From positions 996,824-1,060,823 of the forward strand of contig NW_008710013.1 of the NCBI RefSeq assembly GCF_000327385.1: a stretch of DNA of 64,000 nt, written 5' to 3'. The notes below the pieces were generated by a model. That model ran no database searches. It was not told the DNA's origin and saw nothing but the letters and a program-made list of their open reading frames with translations. The translations under genes and the position numbers were made by a program. Every line of letters starts with the position of its first letter. Position 1 is the stretch's first letter. Source of the DNA: Lottia gigantea (lineage: Eukaryota > Mollusca > Gastropoda > Lottiidae). Below, one piece after another: positions 1 through 11,900 of the stretch.

Positions 1-2397
1 TTCTAAAAATTTTATGCTCTTTCATTTGACACAAAAATCATTAAAATTGGTTAGGCCGTTATCTCTGAATAACGTTTTGACGTATTTTAAGAAAATGTAA
101 ATGTCAGCCAAAATATCAATTTCCGTGTGTAGTAAATGCCTCTGATTTTGTAAGTCATAACGACATCTACCTTTTAGTATACGTTTTAGTTACATTCATT
201 CAAAAAACAGCAAGTGGGTCAGCCGGAAGTTTGCACATCGATTTCGTGAAAACCGGAAGTGATGTTTTTGATTATACCAATTTGTTTTCTGTTGTGATCT
301 GTTTTCAAACCAAAAATTTCAAAGCAATCGGCCAAAAATGAGAGAAAATCTCGATATTGGCAAAATTCGGCTCGAAAATGTGTGCTATGAATTTCCAAAA
401 TTCGAAATTTTTTAACTGCACACCTATTAGATATTCTTCGAGATCCCAATATTGAAAACCGGAGAAAATTCACTTTGCTGCAACCATTACAGCTTCTTCA
501 GATTATGCGATACAAAATCATAATTTTTTGAAATTACGAAAACAAAGCAGTGCGTTCTCAAACTCTGTGAATAAAGCTCTTGCAGTATAAAAAATATTAC
601 TTTCGAAATAATACACTTACTGATAGCTCTTCTCAATCTCCCGGGTGACTTGGCTGCTATTACAATTGTGGGCGTATTACGATAAACATCGCTATTTTTG
701 CATTTTTGTGTATTGAAGGATCAAATAATGATTTTCACTTTTTGAGATTTTCCAACAACAATGAGTAGTTATGGAGTATAATTCCTACGCATTATGGTTT
801 GTGTTTGGGCAATGTAATTTGGATGAATTAGTTTTGAACTTGCTATATATCTTTGGTTAGAATTCACTGTTAAAGTGGCAAAGCTTATTTCAGTTTATAT
901 TATCAGTTAAGTCCAAAATTTGATGATAACTTTATATCTGAACATTGCAAAGGGATAGACTTTACAAGTTTTGCTTTTTCGGTCGATTTTCGACCTGGTC
1001 CATTGACATTCCAGTCTCTTTTAATTTGTCTAATGTTACCTTTCTACCACAATTGGTACATACAGTAAGAATCGTTAACCTCGAATAATAAGTTGTTAAT
1101 TATTAAAGAAGTGTGTAACTGGATAATTCAGTCTAGCGCCTTAGCGTGTTAAGATAATAATTGATTTGAAGGACTAGATGACTTGGACTACATTTCCCAC
1201 CTTCAAACTCAGAAATGATCAAATTAATTTAAGGAATGGGGCCACTACATTTGTATACCTTGTATTATAGCAAACCATAGAGTAGTGGACTGCCGTCTCT
1301 TCTAATCGAGTCAATGCTATATCTTGGTCGCTCTTGTGGCTTTTGTTATGTTATTTAACCCAAATGAAGACACAGCCTTGGAGCCTATGAAATATCGTAT
1401 CACGATAGCAATGGGAAATCATTGGCATCGCATTAACTATATATACCACTGTTTGTGTGTCGTACAAACAGCTCTTACAATCTGTATATTCAGATTAGAA
1501 TTTGCTGAACTAAAATCGTATTTGACAAAATCCCTAAATAGTTTGAGACACGATGAAGTTATTTTCAACAGGCTACTCTCTTTGACAATAGATTTTGCTA
1601 ATGTTGAATTTACTGAATTGACTTTGAAATAAAATTCTTGTTTGTATTGTAGAAAGATAGAAGATGTAATTGTCGACAGATGGCTACTTCCACTGTTCAA
1701 TGTGTGCTCAGAAAGTAGTTTGTATTAGCTGTAGAATAAATCTAAAATGGATGCCAAGTACTACAGAAAACTGTGCTTGGTACAGACTGCAGAAAAATGC
1801 TCTAGTATCATAATGAAGATAAAATAACCAAACAATTTACTAATTTTTATCAACTTAATTCCTGTCATTCCAACACTTTAAACATTAAAATAACCAGCAA
1901 ATTCAGAAAATGCAGTATCACTAAATTGGTTGGTTTTATCTTGGAATCAAATATCAATTTTGTATCAAAAAAGTAAAGAATAATATTTGGAGAAATTAAA
2001 CGCTTGAATTGAGATATCGAGATTAAATAGAATCTAAAGTGATGAAAGTCTTGACTTTATATTTGAGATTGGTTAAAACTATTCTCTAATGAAAATATTG
2101 ATATTATTGCCACTGCTGAATTTCTCAACAATCCTTATGTTTAGGAATTAAGCCAAACAATACAAAATTAACACCTTTGCAAGTAAAAGTATGAAATAAA
2201 CAGAAAATTGATTACATGTATTGAGAAATGAAATGGCAAATTTCCACATTTCCAGTTAGGGAGTTTCTGGCGTAATGGAGAAATTAAGTTTTCGTCAAAA
2301 TAAGCTTGTGCTTGTGCTTATTTGGCTAGCTACAATGGTTTTACTTTTAATCTACTAGGTTGTATCTCGGTTGGTGCGTTTTTTACTGATTGTGAAA
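1..2397. other. intergenic, no gene recognised
   Basis: AT-rich sequence. Short open frames on both strands (for example 1324-1632) show no domain, repeat or codon pattern that suggests a protein. The phrase CCGGAAGT occurs near 224 and 254, and a related CCGGAGAA near 460, which hints at an old repeat, but no boundaries can be drawn. Confidence 0.5.
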
Positions 2398-2590
2398 GGA
2401 GCCGCGGTGGCTCAGTGAGTTAGACGCTTGCTCACTAACTTTAAGGTCCAGGCTGTAAAAAATCCACGACAGTTGGAAATCGAAAAAGAGCAGGCTGATG
2501 CCAATGTTCTGGAAATGATTTTACGACATTTTCGTGTTGGACAGTTTGAGAGTGTTAGAGTTAGACCTTTCATTTCCTTTCATTTCTTTG
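2398..2590 (+). repeat. SINE with tRNA-like head, copy 1
   Basis: It starts GGAGCCGCGGTGGCTCAGTG, which resembles a tRNA 5' end with a box A-like TGGCTCAGTGAG. Then comes GTTAGACGCTTGCTC, a short central part with GACAGTTGGAAATCG and GAGCAGGCTGATGCC, and a weak T-rich end. The same blocks occur in the same order, reverse-complemented, at 28990-29342 and 31852-32066. The longer central part of the 29-kb copy is missing here, so this copy is internally deleted. Family membership is seen directly in the window; the tRNA origin is inferred from the head. Confidence 0.75.
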
Positions 2591-3766
2591 AACATGCGTA
2601 GGTTGGTTTGAAACATATCAATATGGAGCTGAGTTGGCGTAATGCAAGTTTTCGGTGCTCATTTATAGTGCAATAATTTTCAGAATGTAAATTTAAACTT
2701 CAGATTTAGACCTGAATTTCTTTCAAATGACAATAAACATTTGAAAACAATTTGATGAAATACAGTTTTTAATCAAAGCATCACATGAGCGACTGAATTT
2801 GATTTTTTTAAAGGGCACTATGCTATTTCACACTTAAACAGATATAATATTCTCGACTGTTTCTTATTTACCAATTCTAAAGTCCCTGATCAGTTTTATA
2901 CATAGAACAACAAATATTGTATCTTAAATCTTTGAACATTTGTATTCACGTAGGTTTAGTTGAGATTTTGTTATATTCTGTTCTAACAAATGTTGTGTCA
3001 ATAAAATTCTTCCAGATAGTTTATCAAAAAGCGAGTTGACAGAATGTCTTCTCTGTACAACTATATGAAATCCATTTAACTCGAAATTATGTCGATCTTG
3101 AACATGAAACCGTTTCTTAATAGTTTAGACCTTAGCAATGATACCGATAAAGTAGAATTCTTTTTGCCTTAAATACCCACGTAGCCAATCGAGTCATTTT
3201 TTGAAAATTTCATCAACGTCAGAGGTCAAATGGAGGTTTGAGCCATGTCGACATGCTTCTGAATGACTGTCGTTATACTTTCAAAGAAGCTGCTTTCATG
3301 GTAATGTGTTTCTTAATTTGAACCATCAGTTTAGGGCTTTTACTAGTATCTTGCCTACATTACCAATTTCCTATATATAGAACTATAAACTGTTTGATAA
3401 AAGAGATGTTTCTAAAACTAGTTACAGACTTTTCAAATTCTATGTCTATGAGGACTATCGTAGGTTTTATATGTACTTATTACAAAATTGACTTTTCAAC
3501 TTTAGTCAGAGTGAGCAAATCTTAACCCTTTTGATGAGTATTTTCTATACACTATCCCATTTTTTTTTACATCTGTATAATTATGTAGTCATACAAAGCT
3601 GTAACTTAATTTTACCAGCTCAAGAAGGAGGGTAACTCCCTTCAGTGTCTGGTAGAGCTCCTGGCATATGATCTGTGGTTATAAGGTTATACACAGTGCT
3701 AGACAATTACACGCAAATATGATTTGGACCTGTTTTTATATCTACAAATATATAAGTATAAAATAA
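2591..3766. other. intergenic, no gene recognised
   Basis: AT-rich sequence between a SINE and a Penelope-like 3' end. No coding, RNA or repeat feature is supported. Confidence 0.5.
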
Positions 3767-4000
3767 CTATAAGCAGAAAATGAAAGTTGCATATTCAAAA
3801 AATAAGAACTTAAATGATAATATTGTTCATAGTAAACTAAAAACAATCAGTTCATAACAGATACTATACTTCTCGAGTTATTTTTTCTAATTTCAGATCA
3901 GAATAAGAACAGAAGAAAACCCAATATCAAGACCCTTAATCCTAATTTCTAAATAAAGTGTCTGCTCCACCCTAGGCCTGTAAAATTTGGGAGAATCAAA
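3767..4000 (+). mobile_element. Penelope-like element, 3'-end fragment
   Basis: This 234-bp stretch matches, in opposite orientation, the far 3' end of the larger Penelope-like copy at 48940-51290. The match starts at CTATAAGCAGAAAATGA, runs through the last codons of the endonuclease frame (VAYSKNKNLNDN-like) and the 3' untranslated part, and stops abruptly in both copies after GAGAATCAAA. A copy with only the 3' end is what 5'-truncated target-primed insertion leaves. The shared right edge gives the family's 3' boundary. Confidence 0.75.
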
Positions 4001-4784
4001 CCTTCCCTTCCCCGAAATCTCATTTGTTAGGACATAACGTATCAACCGTTTTATATATTTAGAATAATCCTTGCAAGGTCCAATTCTATTTTTAATTTAT
4101 TTCAGTAGAGCAGCCAATTATGCTGCAGCTTTAAAACAAACGGATAGTTTACTGAACACTATTTGTGTATATTGATTGTATATGATAAATACATTTGTTT
4201 TTGAAACTAAGTTGAAAGAAACAAGGGTAAGAAAGTTGTTGTGTACTTTTCAAAGAGTTGACAATTTCAAACAAAGAAACAGTAACTGCCAATTAAAGAT
4301 AGACATTTTACTTTATGTAATCATTAAGTATGAAACAAGCTGGAGGCTAGTCAATACCCAGTAGTCAGTTGAGCTGAAATTCAGCCAGACGATTTTTTTT
4401 TTTTGGTATTAACTAAAGACAACATTATTCTGAATGTGATGGAACAGTTAAGCCCTGGTGCAGTTTAATACAAGAATAGTTGGAGTAAAAGATGGTCGTA
4501 GAATTATTGATTGTTTTAAAACGTTACAATATCAGTATCTGGTCTAGTAATCCTAATACGGTCTCTCTCTTGTTATAGTCATTGTAACCAATTCTTAATA
4601 ACAATTATTACTCCACGTCTTTCCCTCTCAAGTCTTTCACACAACTAATTACTTTAACTGGTCATATCGGCCATTGTCCAACTACCATTCTTTTATTCAG
4701 CTAATACAACATTATTACAATCTATCTATTAGGCCCTTTTATAACATATTCAATAACGTCATTTCTTCCATTTCCTTCACACAT
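4001..4784. other. intergenic, no gene recognised
   Basis: AT-rich; nothing recognised. Small open frames here have low-complexity compositions. Confidence 0.45.
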
Positions 4785-4903
4785 CACATTGCGCATGCGT
4801 GCATTCATCATACTCGATCTCTTAGAGTTCTTCCGCTCGTGCAGGCAAGAAAATGGCGTCGGCAGCATTAAAGCTGAACAGCGGGAGTCTAGCTGGAAAA
4901 TAG
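4785..4903 (+). promoter_or_regulatory. possible CpG-rich promoter / 5' leader with a 16-codon ORF
   Basis: A short island of higher G+C begins with GCGCATGCGTGC (4791-4802), close to the NRF-1 half-site palindrome. Fifty bases on is an ATG in good context (AAAATGG, ATG at 4853) that opens a 16-codon frame, MASAALKLNSGSLAGK, ended by TAG. This resembles the start region of a transcribed gene. It lies 0.8 kb before the TARP start codon, and a plausible acceptor (CCACTGCAG, ending 5614) sits just before that start. It could therefore be a non-coding first exon of the TARP gene with an upstream ORF. It could equally be a scrap of a retrocopied 5' exon. No donor site was settled. Confidence 0.25.
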
Positions 4904-5673
4904 AGACGGTGCTTCCTGGTTTTATGGAAAAAAAATGGATTACGTTTTTTTGTGAATTAATTTTTTGTGTGCCATATTATTTAATACCGACGTCATTTTA
5001 ATAATGGACACTAACTCTCATCTTCTGTCTGCTCGTGCTGCAATTCTTTACTCAGATCATTTTCTCTTCTTGCTGATTGTCACCAAATAGTAGCATTATT
5101 CCAGCACGACTATTATTTTACGGATTATCGAAGGATTACACAGAGGCTTATCTTATTCTTTGATTTAATCTTGATCTTCTCCTGCTGCGTGATATGTCAA
5201 GTGTTCTATTATTATAATTCCAAAGAAGGATTTAAATTTGGAATTTAATTGTGAATTTTTAAGTCAAGAGTTTCTAATAGTACAGATGTGGTAGAAAAGG
5301 ATAGTCATTTATATTTATTCCATGCATTTATAGGATGTTTAAAGATATAACATCCTGACATCGTGTGTTGCTGAAAAATTGTGTCCAGCTTTAGGCATTA
5401 TACGGGTATATCAAAGCCAAAAATATTTAGCTTTTTTAAGATTTTGTATAGCATTAATAAATATATTCTATATATTTGCCTAGCAGTATTGGTTCATAAT
5501 TTTGTTACTCCGGACACTACATTCATATGGATTAAATGATAAGTGATTTAAATTAAAAATATATTAGTCTTGCCAAGTCTACAGATGTGTAAACCCGAAA
5601 CTTGCCCACTGCAGGATTTGAAAGCAATTTTATGGTCTGTGAGTGAATACTTGTTCTGTTTAGAACTGTTAAC

Positions 5674-5872
5674 ATGGACTGTTGTACGAAAAAACGGTTC
5701 CTCACAGTGATGACTAGTTTTTGCTCGGGGGCAGCTTTCGGTTTATTGTGCATAGCGGTCGGAACTGATTACTGGCTATATACCAAAGAGAAAACAGCGG
5801 AAGCCGATTTTAATAACACTGTGCGATATAAAAGTGTGTATTCTGGTCTGTGGAGAGTTTGTCGAATGAAAG
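5674..5872 (+). CDS. TARP gene, coding exon 1
   Basis: Encodes residues 1-66 plus one base of codon 67. It holds TM1, the sequon and the SGLWRVC signature. The donor is AAAG|GTAGGT. A TAG-free read-through continues into the intron to about 6023, but the protein similarity stops at the donor. A possible acceptor ending at 5614 suggests a non-coding exon further upstream. Confidence 0.92.
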
Positions 5873-8867
5873 GTAGGTTGATGGGTTTGTTTTTCTCTTC
5901 TGTTAATTGTATATCAGTGTCTATCATGAATAATGCTATTCTTGTAAGACTAAGTAATATTTTTCATCATGACTTCATTTCCCTCTTTTATGGAGCTATT
6001 AAATTGCATTTCAAACTGGAGTAAGGCACAGTGCATTTGAATTTTCTTTTTTGCATATTTTTGATGTTCTTTTACACTCGTCTAGAGATATATTAAGCTA
6101 TTTTAAGTTACATTAAAAACATTGCATGAACATTGCCCTACCCATGCGTTATCCTACGTTAAATTGTTCCACTAATGTGTACTAAAATAAAACGGGACCC
6201 TTGCTGACATTATATCTTACGAAACAAATGGCGAAACAAACTACAATCAATGAAAATTGACACGATTTTAGAAATACGATTCAAATGATTGCGGAGATGT
6301 TACATCTGTCGGATATGGATATTACCACAACTCTTATCAAGTTTCACATATTTTACGTTTACATATAGTAAAAGTAGTAAAATGTGAACCACATTATGTC
6401 TATTCACATAAAAGTAACGGGGATATTTAAAATAAAAAGACCCATGCCTAGAAATTACGTGTGTTGAACGCACTGTGGGATTGGATTTTTAAGACTCATA
6501 CGAAGATAAATTTTGAAAATCAAACAAGCCCAATGAATGATATAAAGTGGCCAGAATCTAGTAAGATCGTGTTCTGCTAAACTTATTCCAGTTGAATTCC
6601 CCAGTTGTCTTCATACTGTAATTATCTTTGAATTAATTATCACTTAATAATGACCTTAGCGACATAGGGAGCATTGCTCTACTTCCACACTCGATTACTA
6701 AATGAATAAATTGACTTCTGACCTTGCGGAAGTGACATGGGGAGAATTACTCTAGATTCAAGCAATAGCCAAGAGATGAAATAAAATAGAATGTATTTTG
6801 TTGTAAGTCTTACTACGTTAATGGAATAATTGTAGATTAGTTTAGGCCTATTAATTTTTTCACGTTTTGAGCTAGCTAAGTAACAGAAACTGTAGTGGGC
6901 ATTTTAGTTTTGCTTTTCTGTATCATGTTTCTGTTAGTTGGGGGATTGACCACTTCTGTACGTTTCAATGTTACTGGACAAATATCTAAAAACTGGTCTG
7001 ATGAAATCAGGTTTCACCTTATTGTTCAGCTACCGAGCTTTACTTTCAGAAGACTAATGAAAAGCCTGTTTCCTTTGTTACATGGACATAATGTTTTGCA
7101 TTTATTCAGAATATTAAGCCTACTGAAGTTGATTGATTCGTTTCGTAATTTAATCGTCAGCACGGATTTAGTTTTAATGACGTCACGAAAGAGACAGACG
7201 ACTCGTGTGTCAGACGACAATTCCATTCATTAATCAGAGAATTATTGAACAAGTATTCTCAAGTGACTGAGTTACAGAAATACAAAATGGCGTTTAAATC
7301 GGACAACTTAATTTTGTATTTGAAATTTAAATCAAGAATCAGGTGTTTGCTTGTGGTAATTAAAGAAATGAGCTTAACTCTGAGTTTCTGAATATCGTTG
7401 TCATGTAAAGCGCATTCCAATTGCACGACGAGTGATACGAATTTTAAGCTAAATTTACAATGCTAAATTTACAATGTTCATAATCATCTCCGACTTAAAT
7501 TTATACAAAACCATAATTACACGGTGGCGGCCTGAAATAGCCAAAAATGTTAAAAGATTAACTTGACTTCATGTCAAGACCTAAAAATATGTCATGACAT
7601 ATTAAGTACTGCGCAGCACAGAAATGTAACATGTAACGAGGTTGAAAGAGCATTTAAAAGTATCTTTGTACTAAAAGGAATTGCAATAACTTCCGAGATC
7701 AGGGTTGACCCCCAATTATATGCGGCGACTTTAAATGCACTACTATACAATATGGTAGTGATCTGTCGTATGAAACCGGGCGGTAAAATTTCTCTGAATG
7801 GACAGAGATTAGACGCTGCCATATATTTACCCCCTCCCCCCCTTGAAAGTTTAGGCCTACATTATATTCAAAATACTAAAAAATGCATTATGTTAAGTTG
7901 ATATTATATTAACACGAAGAAGATCAATGAAATCTAATATCTGTAAAGCAAACTGGTATTAATGTTTCATAAAAGTAACGGTGCTGCCAAGAATTCACAA
8001 TCCCATTAAAAATATCGACGTGCATGTCATTAAAATGTATTTAATAATAGAATGATTAATGCTAGTTCTCTCCCTTGATGAATGAATTGTCAGACTTCAA
8101 AATAACGTCATTAAGGTCTCAACAGGGAGCCGAGACACTCGGGTTAACATTCTCTGAATTAGAAATATTTCTTTATGTCACCCTCAAATCTCTAAAAACC
8201 CATTCAAATAAATGGATTCCACTAATAGAACATCTAGTTTATAAAAATTTTTCGCAATAATGTTCTGCTATTGAGGAGCTAATGACGAAAAGACAATGCG
8301 ATAAGGTAAACTTCAGTAGAAAAGTTGCAATAACTCTTTTGTGAACATGATATGCAAATATCAATATGTAGATGTACACGAACCAAACTAAGAATCAAGC
8401 TGACAAAATGAAGAAAGATTCTTACCAAAAGATTAAAAGGTGTGGATTGTTTAAATTACGCATTAATCTGATTTGTATGGTTCCTGCTTTCTAGCGTTTT
8501 ATGATGTCCACTAAAGTATTATACGGTCATTTGATACAGTAATATAATGTTTCGCCGTTATATTAAATGTAGTTTTTTTTGCATGTCGTAGCCGTAGTTT
8601 TCTTTTGTAAGCCTTTGGCATTTCAGATTCATTTAATTATTCGAAAGACCCGTAAGTTATAGAACTGTGGGCGTATTGATTGATATTCATTATAGTATTC
8701 GTTATACTATTTTTTGATGGTTGCAAATGTTAGTTCATATTCAAATCAAATATTCGTTAAAGGGGGTTTTGATTGACAAAAGGTGATATTAGAAATGACA
8801 TGGAGTGAAGCAGCTTTTAGGTTCTAATTTTCGTCCTTCAATTTGGGTTAATGAACTGACCCGATTT

Positions 8868-8908
<41 letters not shown>

Positions 8909-11900
8909 GAATTTGAGTAATTGTCACAATAAGTGCTATCTATGATAAACCAAATCTTGTTTTGAAACAACACAAGTTAATACACAAGTGATGTGTCTAT
9001 ATTACACAACACAAACTTGTGTTGCTCTGTCTTCAACACAAGTCTTGTGTTCATCAACACAAGACTTGTGTTAAAACTTGTGTGGGAAAAACACACAAGC
9101 TTGTGTTAGAATTGAACAAACTTGTGTGTTGTTTTGAAATGCTAACTTGTGTTGATTTATAACACAAGGGTGTGTTAATATACTTGTGTTTTCTGTCCAT
9201 TTTTTAATTCTACTTCAAAATGGCATAATTCCTTTCCAATGACATACACTTTCTTATGCATATAAATCAGCCACAAATTGAAAATAATACAAAACTCAAT
9301 TGATTCCACCATACTTTATTAAAACAATAACTTTTTAAAATCTACACTGTTTATGAATAATAAATGCCAGATACTACGGGGTTAATTTATGTCTTGAATA
9401 TATGTAATCACATAATTCCTTTAAAAATATCTCAAACTGGGAATTTTACTCACTATTTCTATAATGTATGTCTTTTTCTTTACATCAAAGAGCATCTTAA
9501 AATGACGAATCGGCATTTTAACATTCAAACGCGGATAATTCTGGACACACATAGATTTGAAGGCTCAAATTTCGACGGTGAACTAAAGTATAAGTAGCCT
9601 ATGATTGGTCAAAAAGAAGTGGCGTGTGTTGTTTACGTTCTGTTCAAAAAATTCTAAGTGAAGTGCCTTCCTGAAAAATACGAAAGATGATTTGAATTAG
9701 TTATGAAGTAAATAAAAGAGGGGCATAATTTCTTGGTAGCCAATAGATAAAAAATATTGTTTGAATAGTCAATTCGCTTCCATAAGTTTTCATCTCGTCA
9801 TATTATTTTTATTAAGAAGGGAACAGTCGGCATTTTAGAGGTTGAATATTTATGTAAATAGTCCTCAGAAGTACCAGAACTGCACGAAAGTCGCATAATC
9901 CCAGATCGTAAAATTATTAAATGCGGATAATCATTGCAACCCACTCTGTGGCGCCCCATTCAGTAGGTAATAACCGTAACGTCACAAATTAATGCCTTTT
10001 TGGAAACACAATCTGAAAGAAGAACATTTTGGTATAATTAGCTGAAATTATACAACGTCTATATGAAAATATTCGACCCCACTGATCTACCACTGACAAT
10101 AGGGAGATAGTGGGACCTCTTTTAAGAAAAGTGCACGAATGAATTCTGACCGAGCTCATCCCGATGTCATGCCCATGTTCGTGCGTACGCCTGGCTTAAG
10201 TAGATCTAGTGAAACAACTGTAAACCGACAGTCCAACATCAGCAATGCAATGAAACAATTTGTATTCACTTACCTCTGGTCTTGTATTTTCTTTCTCCAT
10301 GTCACAAACCGAGGGCGAAGGAAAAATTCAACGTCTGCGTTATATGACGAGGTTGTGTTACTAAGCTTTATGACGTAATCACAAATGACATCACTGATTG
10401 AAACTACACAAGTATGTGTTGGCAAAAATATACACAAGTCTAGTGTTGGATTTTAAAACAAGTTTGTGTTTAAACTACACAAGTATGTGTTAGAAAAAAA
10501 TGATACACAAGCTCTGTGTTGGATTTCAACACAAGTGTGTTTGAAATCACACAAGTTTGTGTTTAAAGTACACAAGTTTGTGTTAGAAGAAATTTACACA
10601 AATCTTGTGTAGATTTTTCAACACAAGATTTTTTTCAGTGAATATACCAAGAGGAAACCACGTGAATATGACATGCCTTTCCCGATTAGGTTATTACAAA
10701 TAACTTTGGACAGATATGGCTAGACCTCTTAGCTGTCTGTCTGAATTGGAGGCGTACTTTTTGTATTAACCATTTAATGATATTCGCCTTTCAAATGGAA
10801 CAATATTATACAAAGTTTGTTACTTTCCAGATTCATCATGAATATTCATCATAACTTTTTATCTCTCAGTTTGGACAACAAAGCATAACGTTTTCTATCT
10901 ATTTTTGACCTGGGCCGAAGCTGAGTCTGTTTCCAACAAGATCATGGAGGATAATATTCAATGAGTTAATTCAGGGCCCTTCTTTCCCAAAAGTCGTGTC
11001 TCTACTTACTTATTCTTAAAGCCGATTTCGATTTGTTGATAAAATGTAACTTAATGCTCTGTGGGTGAAGTTTAGATATAATTATATCATATATATGTTG
11101 ACCCGTAGTTTGTATTTATATGACACAAAGTGTGTTATTTAAGAGATACTTCTAAAAGGTAATAAACTCATAGTTTGTAAATGTGTGTACATGTTACATA
11201 TGCGTAACTCGGCCCATTTTTCTAAAAGATATTTTTAGGGAACTATTAACAATGATAATGTTTGTAAAGTGTAATCCCGGAGAGGGGAATTTAAGCTGAG
11301 TGGGAACATTTGATGATGCATGGTTAATGATCCATACGTAATTACCCTAGACACTTTCATAGTGTGTTATTACACTTTTCAATCACCAGCTTTTGTCTTG
11401 ACTTATTGGTTGGTCAGGGAGGTTATTGACCACTATCACACTGACTGTACTATTGTTCTTAATTATAACAGTGTATATGTTTTCTTTAATTTGTTCGTTG
11501 ATCAACACAGCGTATTATATTCATGCACCAGCTGTTTTCTTGTACAGGTCCCTTGATGACCAATTCTGACCTTTTGATTGCAATTCTGACGCTGTATTTA
11601 CAATTAAAGAATAACCAATTGATGCAGTCAACAAAAATGATACCGCATCATAACTTTTAAAATCTAAACAATAAATGACAGTACCGACCAAATCAGAATG
11701 AAGATCATTATTGTGAATATGCCCTTTAAGACTTTATATTATTATCTTCCTTGGACTCCAAATATCGAATATCATTATGACATGGCAAACTGTAAACTAT
11801 GGATCCACCATTGTTTAGAAGGTTAAAGAGGTAATAATCCTATATAATCACTACGTGGGTGAAGATTTAACGCACAGAAACTGACGATCTATGGATCATA

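Noticed and set aside
1324-1632. 102-codon + strand frame near the left end
   Set aside because: No recognisable motif or gene context, and an overlapping frame on the other strand is almost as long.
2398-2470. functional tRNA gene
   Set aside because: Only the 5' half resembles a tRNA; no cloverleaf can be closed and the same block occurs at several SINE loci.
7563-7901. 112-codon + strand frame in TARP intron 1
   Set aside because: No domain, no splice sites in a fitting phase, and it lies within featureless intron; an equally long frame is expected by chance in a window of this size.
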